A program made the position numbers and the translations under genes. This document shows, one piece after another, positions 42,255 to 49,980 of a stretch of 64,000 bases of DNA. Origin of the DNA: Pseudomonadota bacterium. GTDB lineage: Bacteria > Pseudomonadota > Alphaproteobacteria > Rhizobiales > Xanthobacteraceae. Below the pieces are notes generated by a model. The model was not told where the DNA came from, made no database searches, and worked only from the letters and a program-made list of their open reading frames with translations. The stretch is from positions 99,989-163,988 of the forward strand of contig JAEXYA010000051.1 in the NCBI GenBank assembly GCA_023451825.1. Reading direction: 5' to 3'. Within the stretch, counting starts at the first letter, position 1. The number at the start of each line of letters is the position of its first letter.

Positions 42255-42359
42255 CGTCATTGCGAGGAGCGTAGCGACGAAGCAATCCAGTTCTTGGCTT
42301 TCTGGATTGCTTCGCCCAAACGAATTGGCCTTGCCAATTCGTCAGGGCTCGCAATGACG
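42255..42359. repeat. Palindromic intergenic repeat, family C with internal insertion
   Basis: Arms CGTCATTGCGAGGAG...GAAGCAATCCAG and CTGGATTGCTTCG...CTCGCAATGACG. The right half carries an extra small palindrome CGAATTGGC-CTT-GCCAATTCG at about 42331-42351 that other copies lack. Located between gabT and the M20 gene. Confidence 0.9.
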
Positions 42360-42369
42360 GCGGAGAGAC

Positions 42370-43647
42370 TTAAGCCGTCAGCGCGCGTTCGAGCTTTTCC
42401 ATGCCCTCGTCCAGGATTTCGTCCTGGGCGGTGAGCGGGACCAGCACGCGGATGGTGTTGAAGTTGACGCCGCAGGACAGCAGCACGAGGCCTTCCTGCA
42501 CCGCCTTCTGCGTCACTTTCTTGGTCATCTCGGCGTCCGGCGTATCACCGCCGCGTTCCTTGACGATGTCGAAGGCGATCATGGCGCCGACATTGCGGAT
42601 GCTGTCGATCGGCACGAGATCGTTGCGCTGCTGCATCTTCTTCAGGCGCGTCGTGATGCGCTCGCCGATATGGTTGGCGCGGTCCACCAGCTTCTCCTTC
42701 TCGAACACGTCGAGCACGGCCATGGCCGCAGCGATCGCCAGCGGGTTGCCGGCATAGGTGCCGCCGAGGCCGCCGGGATCGGCCGCGTCCATGATCTTGG
42801 CCTTGCCGATCACGCCCGAGAGAGGGAAGCCGCCGGCCAGGCTCTTGGCCACGGTGATGAGGTCCGGCTTCACATCGTAATGCTCCATCGCGAACATCTT
42901 GCCGGTGCGGCCGTAGCCGGTCTGCACTTCGTCGGCGATGAAGACGATACCGTTCTCGTCGCAGATCTTGCGCAGTGCGCGCATCAGCTCCGGCGGCGCC
43001 TGGTGGAAGCCGCCTTCGCCCTGCACTGGCTCGATGATGATGGCGGCGACGCGGGCCGGATCGATGTCGGCCTTGAACAGGAAGTTCAGGTACTTCAGCG
43101 ATTCCTCGACGGTGACGTCGAGCTGCGCGGCCGGGAAGGGCACGTGCCAGACTTCCGGCATCGCGCCGCCAAAGCCCTTCTTGTAGGGGAAGACTTTGCC
43201 GGTCATGGTCATGGTCATGTGGGTGCGGCCATGGAAGCCGCCGGTGAAGGCGATCACGCCGGCACGGCCGGTGGCGGCACGCGCCATCTTGATGGCGTTT
43301 TCGGTGGCTTCGGCGCCGGTGGTGAAGAAGGCGGTCTTGGTGTCGCCGTCGACCGGGACGAGCTTGTTGAGGCGCTCGGCGAGGGTGACATAGGATTCAT
43401 ACAGCAGCACCTGGAAGCAGGTGTGCGTGAAGTTTTCCATCTGCGCCTTCACGGCCGCCATGACATGCGGATGGCAGTGGCCGGTGTTGAGCACGGCGAT
43501 GCCGCCGGCGAAATCGACGTAGCGCTTGCCTTCGACGTCCCAGACTTCCGCGTTCAGCGCGCGCTGCGCCGAGATCGGGGTGGAGTGGCCGATGCCGCGG
43601 GGCACGGCGGCTTCGCGGCGCGCGAAGATTTCTGCATTGGTAGCCAT
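42370..43647 (-). CDS. gabT: 4-aminobutyrate-2-oxoglutarate aminotransferase
   Basis: A 425-residue class III PLP aminotransferase. It shows FAGGIAVLNTGHCHPHVMAA, FTTGAEATENAIKMARAATG (phosphate loop), FIADEVQTGYGRTGKMFAME (PLP-binding Asp) and the Schiff-base Lys in LITVAKSLAGGFPLSG. The overall match to GabT/PuuE is strong. It converts GABA to succinate semialdehyde. No semialdehyde dehydrogenase gene is adjacent. It sits between two family C repeats, downstream of an HDAC-like acetylpolyamine deacetylase, which suggests polyamine breakdown to GABA. Confidence 0.92.
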   Translation of the reverse strand: MATNAEIFARREAAVPRGIGHSTPISAQRALNAEVWDVEGKRYVDFAGGIAVLNTGHCHPHVMAAVKAQMENFTHTCFQVLLYESYVTLAERLNKLVPVDGDTKTAFFTTGAEATENAIKMARAATGRAGVIAFTGGFHGRTHMTMTMTGKVFPYKKGFGGAMPEVWHVPFPAAQLDVTVEESLKYLNFLFKADIDPARVAAIIIEPVQGEGGFHQAPPELMRALRKICDENGIVFIADEVQTGYGRTGKMFAMEHYDVKPDLITVAKSLAGGFPLSGVIGKAKIMDAADPGGLGGTYAGNPLAIAAAMAVLDVFEKEKLVDRANHIGERITTRLKKMQQRNDLVPIDSIRNVGAMIAFDIVKERGGDTPDAEMTKKVTQKAVQEGLVLLSCGVNFNTIRVLVPLTAQDEILDEGMEKLERALTA

Positions 43648-43693
43648 TCGAGTTTGGTCCTTCGAGTTTTCTTGGTGTTGACGATGTTTTCTC

Positions 43694-43777
43694 CGTCATT
43701 GCGAGGAGCGAAGCGACGAAGCAATCCAGAAGCCAAGTGAAGAAAGACTGGATTGCTTCGCTGCGCTCGCAATGACG
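43694..43777. repeat. Palindromic intergenic repeat, family C
   Basis: Arms CGTCATTGCGAGGAGCGAAG and CTGCGCTCGCAATGACG around the AGCAATCCAG / CTGGATTGCT core. It separates the HDAC-like gene from gabT. Confidence 0.92.
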
Positions 43778-43786
43778 GAGGAGGGG

Positions 43787-44812
43787 TTAGCGCGCTTGCT
43801 CAAAGCCAGCGAGCGTGGAGGTGAGATTGGCGCCCAGGATGTCGGACAGATATCCGCCTTCCTGAACGATGACGGTGGGCAGGCCCATGCGTGCAACGGA
43901 CGCACCGATACGATTGAAGCCCGGTGTAGTGACCGTCAGCGCGGCGAGCGGGTCGTGTTCGGAGGCATCGAGGCCGAGCGCGAGCACGAGCGCGGTGGGC
44001 GCGAACGACTTGATGGTCTTCTCGGCGACAGCGAGCGCATCGATAAAGCCATCATCGCCGGTGCCGATGGCGAGCGGAATATTGAGATTGGTGCCGAGGC
44101 CATTGCCTTCGCCCTTCTCATCCGCATAACCCCACACGAACGGGTAGTAGCCGGTCGGGTCGGCATGGATCGAAACGGTCAGCACATCCGGGCGCGCATA
44201 GAAGATGCCCTGGGTGCCATTGCCGTGGTGCACGTCCACATCGAGGATGGCGACGCGCTCATGCTTGGTGCGCAGATGCTCGGCGGCGATCGCCGAGTTG
44301 TTCATGAAGCAGAAGCCGCCGGCGAGATCGCGATAGGCGTGGTGGCCGGGCGGGCGGCACAGCGCATAGACGGCGTCCTCTCCATCCATCACCATCTGTG
44401 CGGCCGTCACGGCGATATCGGTCGCCACACAAGCACCGGCCCAGGTGCCGGGGCCGATCGGTGCCGACGTATCCACCGTGTGCCAGCCGAGCTTGCCGAC
44501 GATATGGCTGGGATAGCTACCCGGCACGCGGTTTGGATGGATGTTCGGGATCATCTCGGTGCCGTAGTCCGGCAGCTTGATCCATTCTTCCCACGCAGTT
44601 TCGAGAAAGCGCAGATATTCAGGCGAATGCACGCGGGCACGCGGACCCTGGCCGAATTCAGTCGGCGCCACCAGCGTGTGCTTGCCGTCATTGAGGCCCT
44701 TCAGAAGGCGCACGGCGCGCTCGGGCTGTTCGGTGGTTTTACGGATCTGGCCGCGCACCAGATAGAATTGCGGATCGTGCGCGCTGTGCTTGTCGGAATA
44801 AACTGCCTTCAC
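43787..44812 (-). CDS. Histone-deacetylase-family protein, acetylpolyamine amidohydrolase-like
   Basis: A 341-residue Zn-dependent deacetylase. GTG 44812 overlaps the GntR gene stop (GTGA). Motifs are CRPPGHHAYRDLAGGFCFMN (catalytic His pair), ILDVDVHHGNGTQGIFYAR (Zn ligands Asp and His) and LALGLDASEHDPLA (third Zn ligand Asp). The protein has the longer N-terminal part (residues 20-120) of bacterial acetylpolyamine amidohydrolases. It probably deacetylates acetylputrescine, acetylcadaverine or acetylspermidine in the cytoplasm, giving amines that could feed GabT. Confidence 0.88.
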   Translation of the reverse strand: MKAVYSDKHSAHDPQFYLVRGQIRKTTEQPERAVRLLKGLNDGKHTLVAPTEFGQGPRARVHSPEYLRFLETAWEEWIKLPDYGTEMIPNIHPNRVPGSYPSHIVGKLGWHTVDTSAPIGPGTWAGACVATDIAVTAAQMVMDGEDAVYALCRPPGHHAYRDLAGGFCFMNNSAIAAEHLRTKHERVAILDVDVHHGNGTQGIFYARPDVLTVSIHADPTGYYPFVWGYADEKGEGNGLGTNLNIPLAIGTGDDGFIDALAVAEKTIKSFAPTALVLALGLDASEHDPLAALTVTTPGFNRIGASVARMGLPTVIVQEGGYLSDILGANLTSTLAGFEQAR

Positions 44813-45516
44813 GGGGCGACTCCGTTGGTTGATGCGGGGATTTCGCGGACCAGCCTGCCGACTTCGCGCCAAGCGGCTGCGATGTGATAGTCGAACCGCG
44901 CGGCGATGACGTCGGCATGGCCTTGTTCGAGCACATCGAGCAGCGCTTCATGAGTCTGCGCGATGCGTGCAGGATCATCATAAAGGCGACCGATCAGGCC
45001 GATCACCATGCGCATCTCCGACGACAGATCATCGAAGACTTTCAGCAAGCGCTTGCTGCCCGCCATCTCGACGATCATGCGGTGGAATTTGTAATCCTCT
45101 TCGACCTGCCGCGCATGATCTTCCAGATCGGCGGTTTCGTGCAACACGTCGATCTGCTTTCGCAGTGCAGCGCGATTGGCAGGGGTGAGGTTCTTTGCCG
45201 CAAGGATGGCTGCGTGACACTCGACGCAGATACGCAGATCGTAAATCTCGTCGATATCGCTCGCTTCGAGTTTGCGGACAAAAAAGCCGCGACGCGGATG
45301 CGAGACGAGAAGGCCTTGCTGCTCCAGCAATCGCGCGGCCTCGCGCACCGGTGCGCGGCTGATGCCGAGTTCGCGGGCGATACCGGCTTCCACGACTTTC
45401 GCGCCCGGTGCGAGTTGTCCGTTAACCACAGCCTGCGTCAGAACGCGCGCCACCTGACCGACGAGGTCGGTATCGGTGAGGGCGGTCAGACCAACAGGAG
45501 GGGACATCAAACGCAT
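44809..45516 (-). CDS. GntR-family regulator with FCD domain
   Basis: A 235-residue regulator of the FadR subfamily. The winged helix (VVEAGIARELGISRAPVREAARLLEQQGLL near residues 42-72, here split as IARELGISRAPVREAARLLE) is followed by the helical FCD ligand domain (DIDEIYDLRICVECHAAILA, HRMIVEMAGSKRLLKV). ATG 45516 is preferred; 45507 is possible. It overlaps the deacetylase gene and is divergent from the class II aldolase gene. A TTGTCGACA palindrome lies between them. It likely represses both arms and responds to a small carboxylate, a pattern typical of FCD regulators. Confidence 0.9.
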   Translation of the reverse strand: MRLMSPPVGLTALTDTDLVGQVARVLTQAVVNGQLAPGAKVVEAGIARELGISRAPVREAARLLEQQGLLVSHPRRGFFVRKLEASDIDEIYDLRICVECHAAILAAKNLTPANRAALRKQIDVLHETADLEDHARQVEEDYKFHRMIVEMAGSKRLLKVFDDLSSEMRMVIGLIGRLYDDPARIAQTHEALLDVLEQGHADVIAARFDYHIAAAWREVGRLVREIPASTNGVAP

Positions 45517-45560
45517 GGGGAAAAGGCCCGTTTCATGCCGTGTACAAGAATTAAGCGTCG

Positions 45561-45572
45561 ATTGTCGACAGT
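45561..45572. promoter_or_regulatory. Candidate GntR/FCD operator
   Basis: ATTGTCGACAGT, with an 8-bp perfect palindrome TGTCGACA at 45563-45570. It is framed by CAAGAATTAA (45545-45554) and TTTAATCTTG (45572-45581), an outer inverted repeat. FCD-type regulators often bind TTGTNNNACAA-like sites. It is placed midway in the divergent gap. Confidence 0.6.
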
Positions 45573-45639
45573 TTAATCTTGCCGCCTGCCATGCGTTTGT
45601 GTTTGCTTTCGTCAGCTTAAAAAGTTGGGAAGTACGCCT

Positions 45640-46413
45640 GTGAATATGCATGCCAATCTGACGCCGACCCTCGATGCCGCCAAGCAGGTCCGCGTCGATC
45701 TCGCTGCTGCCTATCGTTTGATCCATCGCCATGGCCTCGACGACAGCATCTACACGCATATTTCCGTCCGCGTCCCTGGCACCATGGACCGCTTCCTCAT
45801 CAATCCCTATGGCATGCGCTTCGAAGAGGTCACGGCCTCGAACCTCGTCACCGTCGATACCGACGGCAAGGTCGTGGACGATCCGCTTGGCCTCGGCATC
45901 AACCCGGCTGGCTTCACCATCCACAGCGCCGTGCATGCGGTCCGTCACGACGCAAATTGCGTGTTGCATACGCATACGGTCGCCGGTGTTGCCGTGTCAT
46001 GCCTGAAGGAAGGCCTGATGCCGCTGAATCAGTGGTCGATGCAGTTCACTGATCGCATCGCCTATCATGACTTCGAAGGCATCGCGCTGGACCTGTCAGA
46101 GCGCGAGCGTCTCGTTGCCGATCTCGGCGACAAGATGGTGCTGATCCTGCGCAATCACGGCCTGCTCACTTGCGGCCGCTCGGTCGGCGAAGCCTTCAAG
46201 CTGATGTTCAACATGGAGCGCTCCTGCCGCGCGCAACTGGCGATTCTTTCAACCGGCGCCGAAGTCATTCGTCCGTCGCATGCCATTGCATCGCATACCG
46301 CCGGCCAGTATGACCGCGGCTATACGAAGGTGCACGCAGAAGGCAAGCCGGACAGCGAATGGGATGCGTTCAAGCGCATGCTCGATCGCACCGATCCCGA
46401 CTACAAGAATTGA
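45640..46413 (+). CDS. Class II aldolase/adducin-family protein
   Basis: A 257-residue protein. GTG 45640 has GGGAAG seven bases upstream; ATG 45646 is an alternative. The Zn-ligand motif HTHTVAG (near residues 108-114) and a later NHGLLTCGRSVGEAF (third His) are as in fuculose-1-phosphate aldolase/RhaD-like proteins; FHIHSAVHA-type motifs precede. It cleaves or forms C-C bonds or decarboxylates a hydroxy acid, with Zn2+. It is the first gene of the plus arm with the peptide ABC transporter and GhrA-like reductase. The substrate is unknown. Confidence 0.87.
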   Translation: MNMHANLTPTLDAAKQVRVDLAAAYRLIHRHGLDDSIYTHISVRVPGTMDRFLINPYGMRFEEVTASNLVTVDTDGKVVDDPLGLGINPAGFTIHSAVHAVRHDANCVLHTHTVAGVAVSCLKEGLMPLNQWSMQFTDRIAYHDFEGIALDLSERERLVADLGDKMVLILRNHGLLTCGRSVGEAFKLMFNMERSCRAQLAILSTGAEVIRPSHAIASHTAGQYDRGYTKVHAEGKPDSEWDAFKRMLDRTDPDYKN

Positions 46414-46479
46414 TCCGATCTGCATCACACATCGTCAACTGTTCTGGGTTACGTGCCGCAAGGCACTAAGGGGGAAGAT

Positions 46480-48027
46480 ATGTTGAAGAAACTGGTACTG
46501 GCGCTGGCTCTCAGCACCGTGAGCACGCTGGCATTCGCGCAGGCGCCGAAAGAAGGTGGCGTCGTCAATGCCGTGATCCAACCAGAGCCGCCCGGTCTCT
46601 TCCTGCCGATGGTGCAGAACGGCCCGACGCAGATGGTGTCCGGCAACATTTTCGAAGGCCTGCTCCGTTACAACAAGAAGCTGGAGCCGCAGCCCGGCCT
46701 GGCCGAAAGCTGGACCGTCAGCGAAGATGCCAAGACTTACACGTTCAAGCTGAAGCAGGGTGTCACCTGGCACGACGGGAAGCCGTTCACCTCGGCTGAC
46801 GTTCTGTATTCCATCGACATGCTGAAGCAGACCCATGCGCGCGCCCGCAATAACCTCGTCCAGCTCGACAAGGTCGAGGCGCCGGACGACTACACCGTCG
46901 TCTTCAAGCTGAAGCAGCCGTTCGGCCCGTTCATCGGCATCTTCGAAGTCGGCTCGATGCCGATGATTCCGAAGCACCTCTATGACGGCACCGACTGGAA
47001 GACCAATGCGAACAACAACGCGCCCATCGGTACCGGCCCGTTCATGTTCAAGGAATGGAAGAAGGGCTCCTTCATCCGCATGGTGAAGAACCCGAACTAT
47101 CACGTGAAGGGCCTGCCGCATCTCGACGAAGTCTATTGGCAGGTGATTCCGGACGCCGCGGCGCGCTCGGTCGCCTATGAGACCGGTAAGGTCGATGTGC
47201 TGCCGGGCGGTTCGATCGAAAACTTCGACGTGCCGCGCGTCAGCAAGCTGCCGAACACCTGCGTCACCGGCGAAGGCTGGGAATTCTTCTCGCCAATGGC
47301 CTGGCTGTGGCTGAACAACCGCAACCCGATCCTCGCGAACAAGAAGGTTCGTCAGGCCATCATGTATGCGGTGGACCGCGAATTCGCGAAGGACGTGATC
47401 TGGAACGGCCTCGGCAAGGTCGCCACCGGCCCGTCGTCCTCGGCGATCAAGTTCTACACCGACAACGTCACCAAATATCCGTACGACCCCGCCAAGGCCA
47501 AGGCCTTGCTGAAGGAAGCCGGTTACAAGGGCGAGAAGATCCGCATCATGCCGCTCGCTTACGGCGAGACCTGGACCCGCTGGGGCGAGGCTGTGAAGCA
47601 GAATCTCGTCGATGTCGGCATGAATATCGAAACCATCGCCACCGACGTGGCCGGCGTCAACCAGCGCATCAGCGAGTGGGACTTCGATATCGGCTTCACC
47701 TATCTGTATCAGTACGGCGATCCTGCACTCGGCGTCTCGCGCAACTATGTGTCGAGCCAGATCGTCAAGGGGCAGATGTTCAACAACGTCGAAGGCTATT
47801 CGAATCCCGAGGTCGACAAGCTGTTCGATGAAGGCGCCGTTGCGACGCCGGACTCGAAGCGCAAGGAGATCTACGACAAGGTTCAGAAGATCCTCGTCGA
47901 AGACGTTCCGGTGGCCTGGCAGCTCGAACTGCAGTTCCCGACCATCATGAACTGCAAGGTCAAGAACCTCATCACCACCGGCATCGGCGTCAACGACGGC
48001 TTCCGCGACGCCTGGCTGGACAAGTAA
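46480..48027 (+). CDS. Peptide/nickel-type ABC transporter substrate-binding protein (DppA-like)
   Basis: A 515-residue SBP_bac_5 protein. ATG 46480 has GGGGGAAG upstream. The signal peptide (MLKKLVLALALSTVSTLAFA) is cleaved before QAPKEGG. Family landmarks are LAESWTVSEDAKTYTFKLKQ, GVTWHDGKPFTSADVLYSID, GTGPFMFKEW and AIMYAVDREFAK. Members carry di- or oligopeptides, opines, sugars or acyl compounds. The neighbouring deacylases hint at an N-acylated or peptide-like ligand. A repeat follows immediately, before the permease gene. Confidence 0.92.
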   Translation: MLKKLVLALALSTVSTLAFAQAPKEGGVVNAVIQPEPPGLFLPMVQNGPTQMVSGNIFEGLLRYNKKLEPQPGLAESWTVSEDAKTYTFKLKQGVTWHDGKPFTSADVLYSIDMLKQTHARARNNLVQLDKVEAPDDYTVVFKLKQPFGPFIGIFEVGSMPMIPKHLYDGTDWKTNANNNAPIGTGPFMFKEWKKGSFIRMVKNPNYHVKGLPHLDEVYWQVIPDAAARSVAYETGKVDVLPGGSIENFDVPRVSKLPNTCVTGEGWEFFSPMAWLWLNNRNPILANKKVRQAIMYAVDREFAKDVIWNGLGKVATGPSSSAIKFYTDNVTKYPYDPAKAKALLKEAGYKGEKIRIMPLAYGETWTRWGEAVKQNLVDVGMNIETIATDVAGVNQRISEWDFDIGFTYLYQYGDPALGVSRNYVSSQIVKGQMFNNVEGYSNPEVDKLFDEGAVATPDSKRKEIYDKVQKILVEDVPVAWQLELQFPTIMNCKVKNLITTGIGVNDGFRDAWLDK

Positions 48028-48048
48028 TTCAGCCGATAGCCTGGACGT

Positions 48049-48131
48049 CGTCATTGCGAGCGTAGCGAAGCAATCCAGCCCTTCCTAGGAAGTTTCTGGA
48101 TTGCTTCGTCGCTTCGCTCCTCGCAGTGACG
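48049..48131. repeat. Palindromic intergenic repeat, family C (between binding protein and permease)
   Basis: Arms CGTCATTGCGAGCG...AAGCAATCCAG and CTGGATTGCTT...CTCCTCGCAGTGACG. Located 21 bp after the binding-protein stop and 41 bp before the permease start. Confidence 0.92.
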
Positions 48132-48172
48132 GAGTTGCGTTTTCATTTTCACGACGAGCGAGCAAAATCCCA

Positions 48173-49144
48173 ATGCTGTCTTTCGTTGCCCAGAGGATCG
48201 TGAAGGGCGTGTTCGTCCTGTTGGCGATCGTCGTCATGAACTTCTTCCTGATCCGCCTCGCGCCCGGCGATCCCGCCATGGTGATGGCCGGCGAAGCCGG
48301 TGCATCAGACCCGCAATTCGTGCAGCAGCTCCGCGAAAAGTTCTCGCTCGACAAGCCGCTGCCCGAGCAGCTCCTCACCTATGTGAAGGGCGTCGTGCAG
48401 CTCGATCTCGGCTTCTCGTTCCGCCAGCAGGCACCGGTCTCGCAACTTATCCTGGAGCGGCTTCCGGCCACGCTGCTCCTGACACTGACGGCCTTCGGCA
48501 TATCGCTCTTATTAGGCATCACATTCGGCACCTTGGCGGCGCGGTTCGCGGGGACATGGGCCGATACCGCGATCACCGTCTCAGCGCTCCTGTTCTACGC
48601 GACACCGATCTTTTGGGTGGCGCTGATGGCGATCCTGTTGTTCTCGGTCTATCTCGGCTGGTTGCCGAGCTTCGGCTACGAGACCGTCGGTGCCAATTAC
48701 ACCGGGTGGCGCCATGCGCTCGATGTGCTCGCCCATCTCGTGATGCCGGCGATGACCATCGGCCTGTTCTTCATGGCGACCTATACGCGCATGACGCGCG
48801 CCTCGATGCTCGAAGTGAAGCGGCTTGATTTCGTCAAGACCGCGCGCGCCAAAGGTCTGCGTGACAATGTCATCCAGCGCCGCCATGTGCTGCGCAATGC
48901 TTTGCTGCCTGTGGTGACGCTGGCCGGCGTCCATTCCGGCACGCTCATCGGCGGCGCCGTGCTCACCGAAACAGTGTTTGCATGGCCCGGCATCGGGCGG
49001 CTGCTCTATGAGGCGCTGCTGCAACGCGACTACAACCTTCTGCTCGGCGTCTTTACGGTCTGCTCGGCCATGGTGCTGATCTTCAACCTCGTCACCGATC
49101 TCGTCTATCGCGTCGTCGACCCGCGCATCGAGTTTGCCAAATGA
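48173..49144 (+). CDS. Peptide-type ABC transporter permease (DppB-like)
   Basis: A 323-residue permease starting at ATG 48173; the open frame reaches into the repeat but the family starts at MLSFVAQRIVKGVFVLLAIV. Six membrane helices are predicted. NFFLIRLAPGDPA, the EAA loop region ARAKGLRDNVIQRRHVLRNA, and FAWPGIGRLLYEALLQRDY match DppB/OppB. It overlaps the next permease by 4 bp. Confidence 0.93.
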   Translation: MLSFVAQRIVKGVFVLLAIVVMNFFLIRLAPGDPAMVMAGEAGASDPQFVQQLREKFSLDKPLPEQLLTYVKGVVQLDLGFSFRQQAPVSQLILERLPATLLLTLTAFGISLLLGITFGTLAARFAGTWADTAITVSALLFYATPIFWVALMAILLFSVYLGWLPSFGYETVGANYTGWRHALDVLAHLVMPAMTIGLFFMATYTRMTRASMLEVKRLDFVKTARAKGLRDNVIQRRHVLRNALLPVVTLAGVHSGTLIGGAVLTETVFAWPGIGRLLYEALLQRDYNLLLGVFTVCSAMVLIFNLVTDLVYRVVDPRIEFAK

Positions 49145-49980
49145 AGAAGTTCTGGAAATTGATGCTGCGCAATCCCGGCGGCGTGATCGGCCTGACCCTG
49201 CTGTTCATCGCCGTCTGTGTGGCTGTGTTCGGCCCGATGGTGTTTCCGAATTCGCCCTGGCGCATGGCGCAGCGGCCGTTCCTGCCGCCCTTCACCAATC
49301 CGATGGTGACACTCGGCACCGATGCGCTCGGCCGCGATATTTTTGCTGGCCTGATTTACGGGGCCCGCGTGTCGCTGCTGGTGGGTCTCGTCTCCACCAC
49401 GGTGGCGCTGACCATCGGCGTGCCGGTCGGTGCGATCGCCGGCTATTTCGGCGGTCGGGTGGATGACCTGATGATGCGCCTCACCGAATTCTTCCAGACG
49501 ATCCCAAGCTTCGCACTCGCCATCGTGCTGGTGGCGATCCTGCAGCCGTCGATCTATTCCATCGTCGGCGCCATCGCGATCGTGTCCTGGCCGCCCGTCG
49601 CGCGTCTGGTGCGCGGTGAGGTGCTGTCGCTGCGCACGCGCGAATATGTGCAGGCCGCAGTGGTCACCGGCCAGAGCAATAGCTGGATCATCTGGCGCGA
49701 GATTCTGCCCAACACCATCTCGCCCATCATCGTGCTGGCCTCGCTGATGGTGGCCAACGCGATCCTGCTCGAATCCTCGCTGTCCTTCCTTGGCCTCGGC
49801 GATCCCAATCTGATGTCGTGGGGCTATATGGTCGGCGCCGGCCGCACCGTCATTCGCCAGGCCTGGTGGATCACCGTGTTCCCCGGCATCGCGATCCTGC
49901 TCTCGGTGCTCGCCATGAACCTGATCGGCGAAGGCCTCAACGATGCGCTCAATCCGCGCCTGGCAAAGGATAGCCGCTGA
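49141..49980 (+). CDS. Peptide-type ABC transporter permease (DppC-like)
   Basis: A 279-residue permease. It shows LGTDALGRDIFAGLIYGARV and the EAA-loop region with REYVQAAVVTGQSNSWIIWR, then LLESSLSFLGLGDPNLMSWG, all typical of DppC/OppC. It pairs with the DppB-like subunit. Its TGA overlaps the ATG of the ATPase gene (TGATG). Confidence 0.93.
   Translation: MKKFWKLMLRNPGGVIGLTLLFIAVCVAVFGPMVFPNSPWRMAQRPFLPPFTNPMVTLGTDALGRDIFAGLIYGARVSLLVGLVSTTVALTIGVPVGAIAGYFGGRVDDLMMRLTEFFQTIPSFALAIVLVAILQPSIYSIVGAIAIVSWPPVARLVRGEVLSLRTREYVQAAVVTGQSNSWIIWREILPNTISPIIVLASLMVANAILLESSLSFLGLGDPNLMSWGYMVGAGRTVIRQAWWITVFPGIAILLSVLAMNLIGEGLNDALNPRLAKDSR

Noticed and set aside
37977..48131. CRISPR array from repeated CGTCATTGCGAG-type units
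   Set aside because: Copies are kilobases apart, each is a long self-complementary palindrome, and no cas genes are present.
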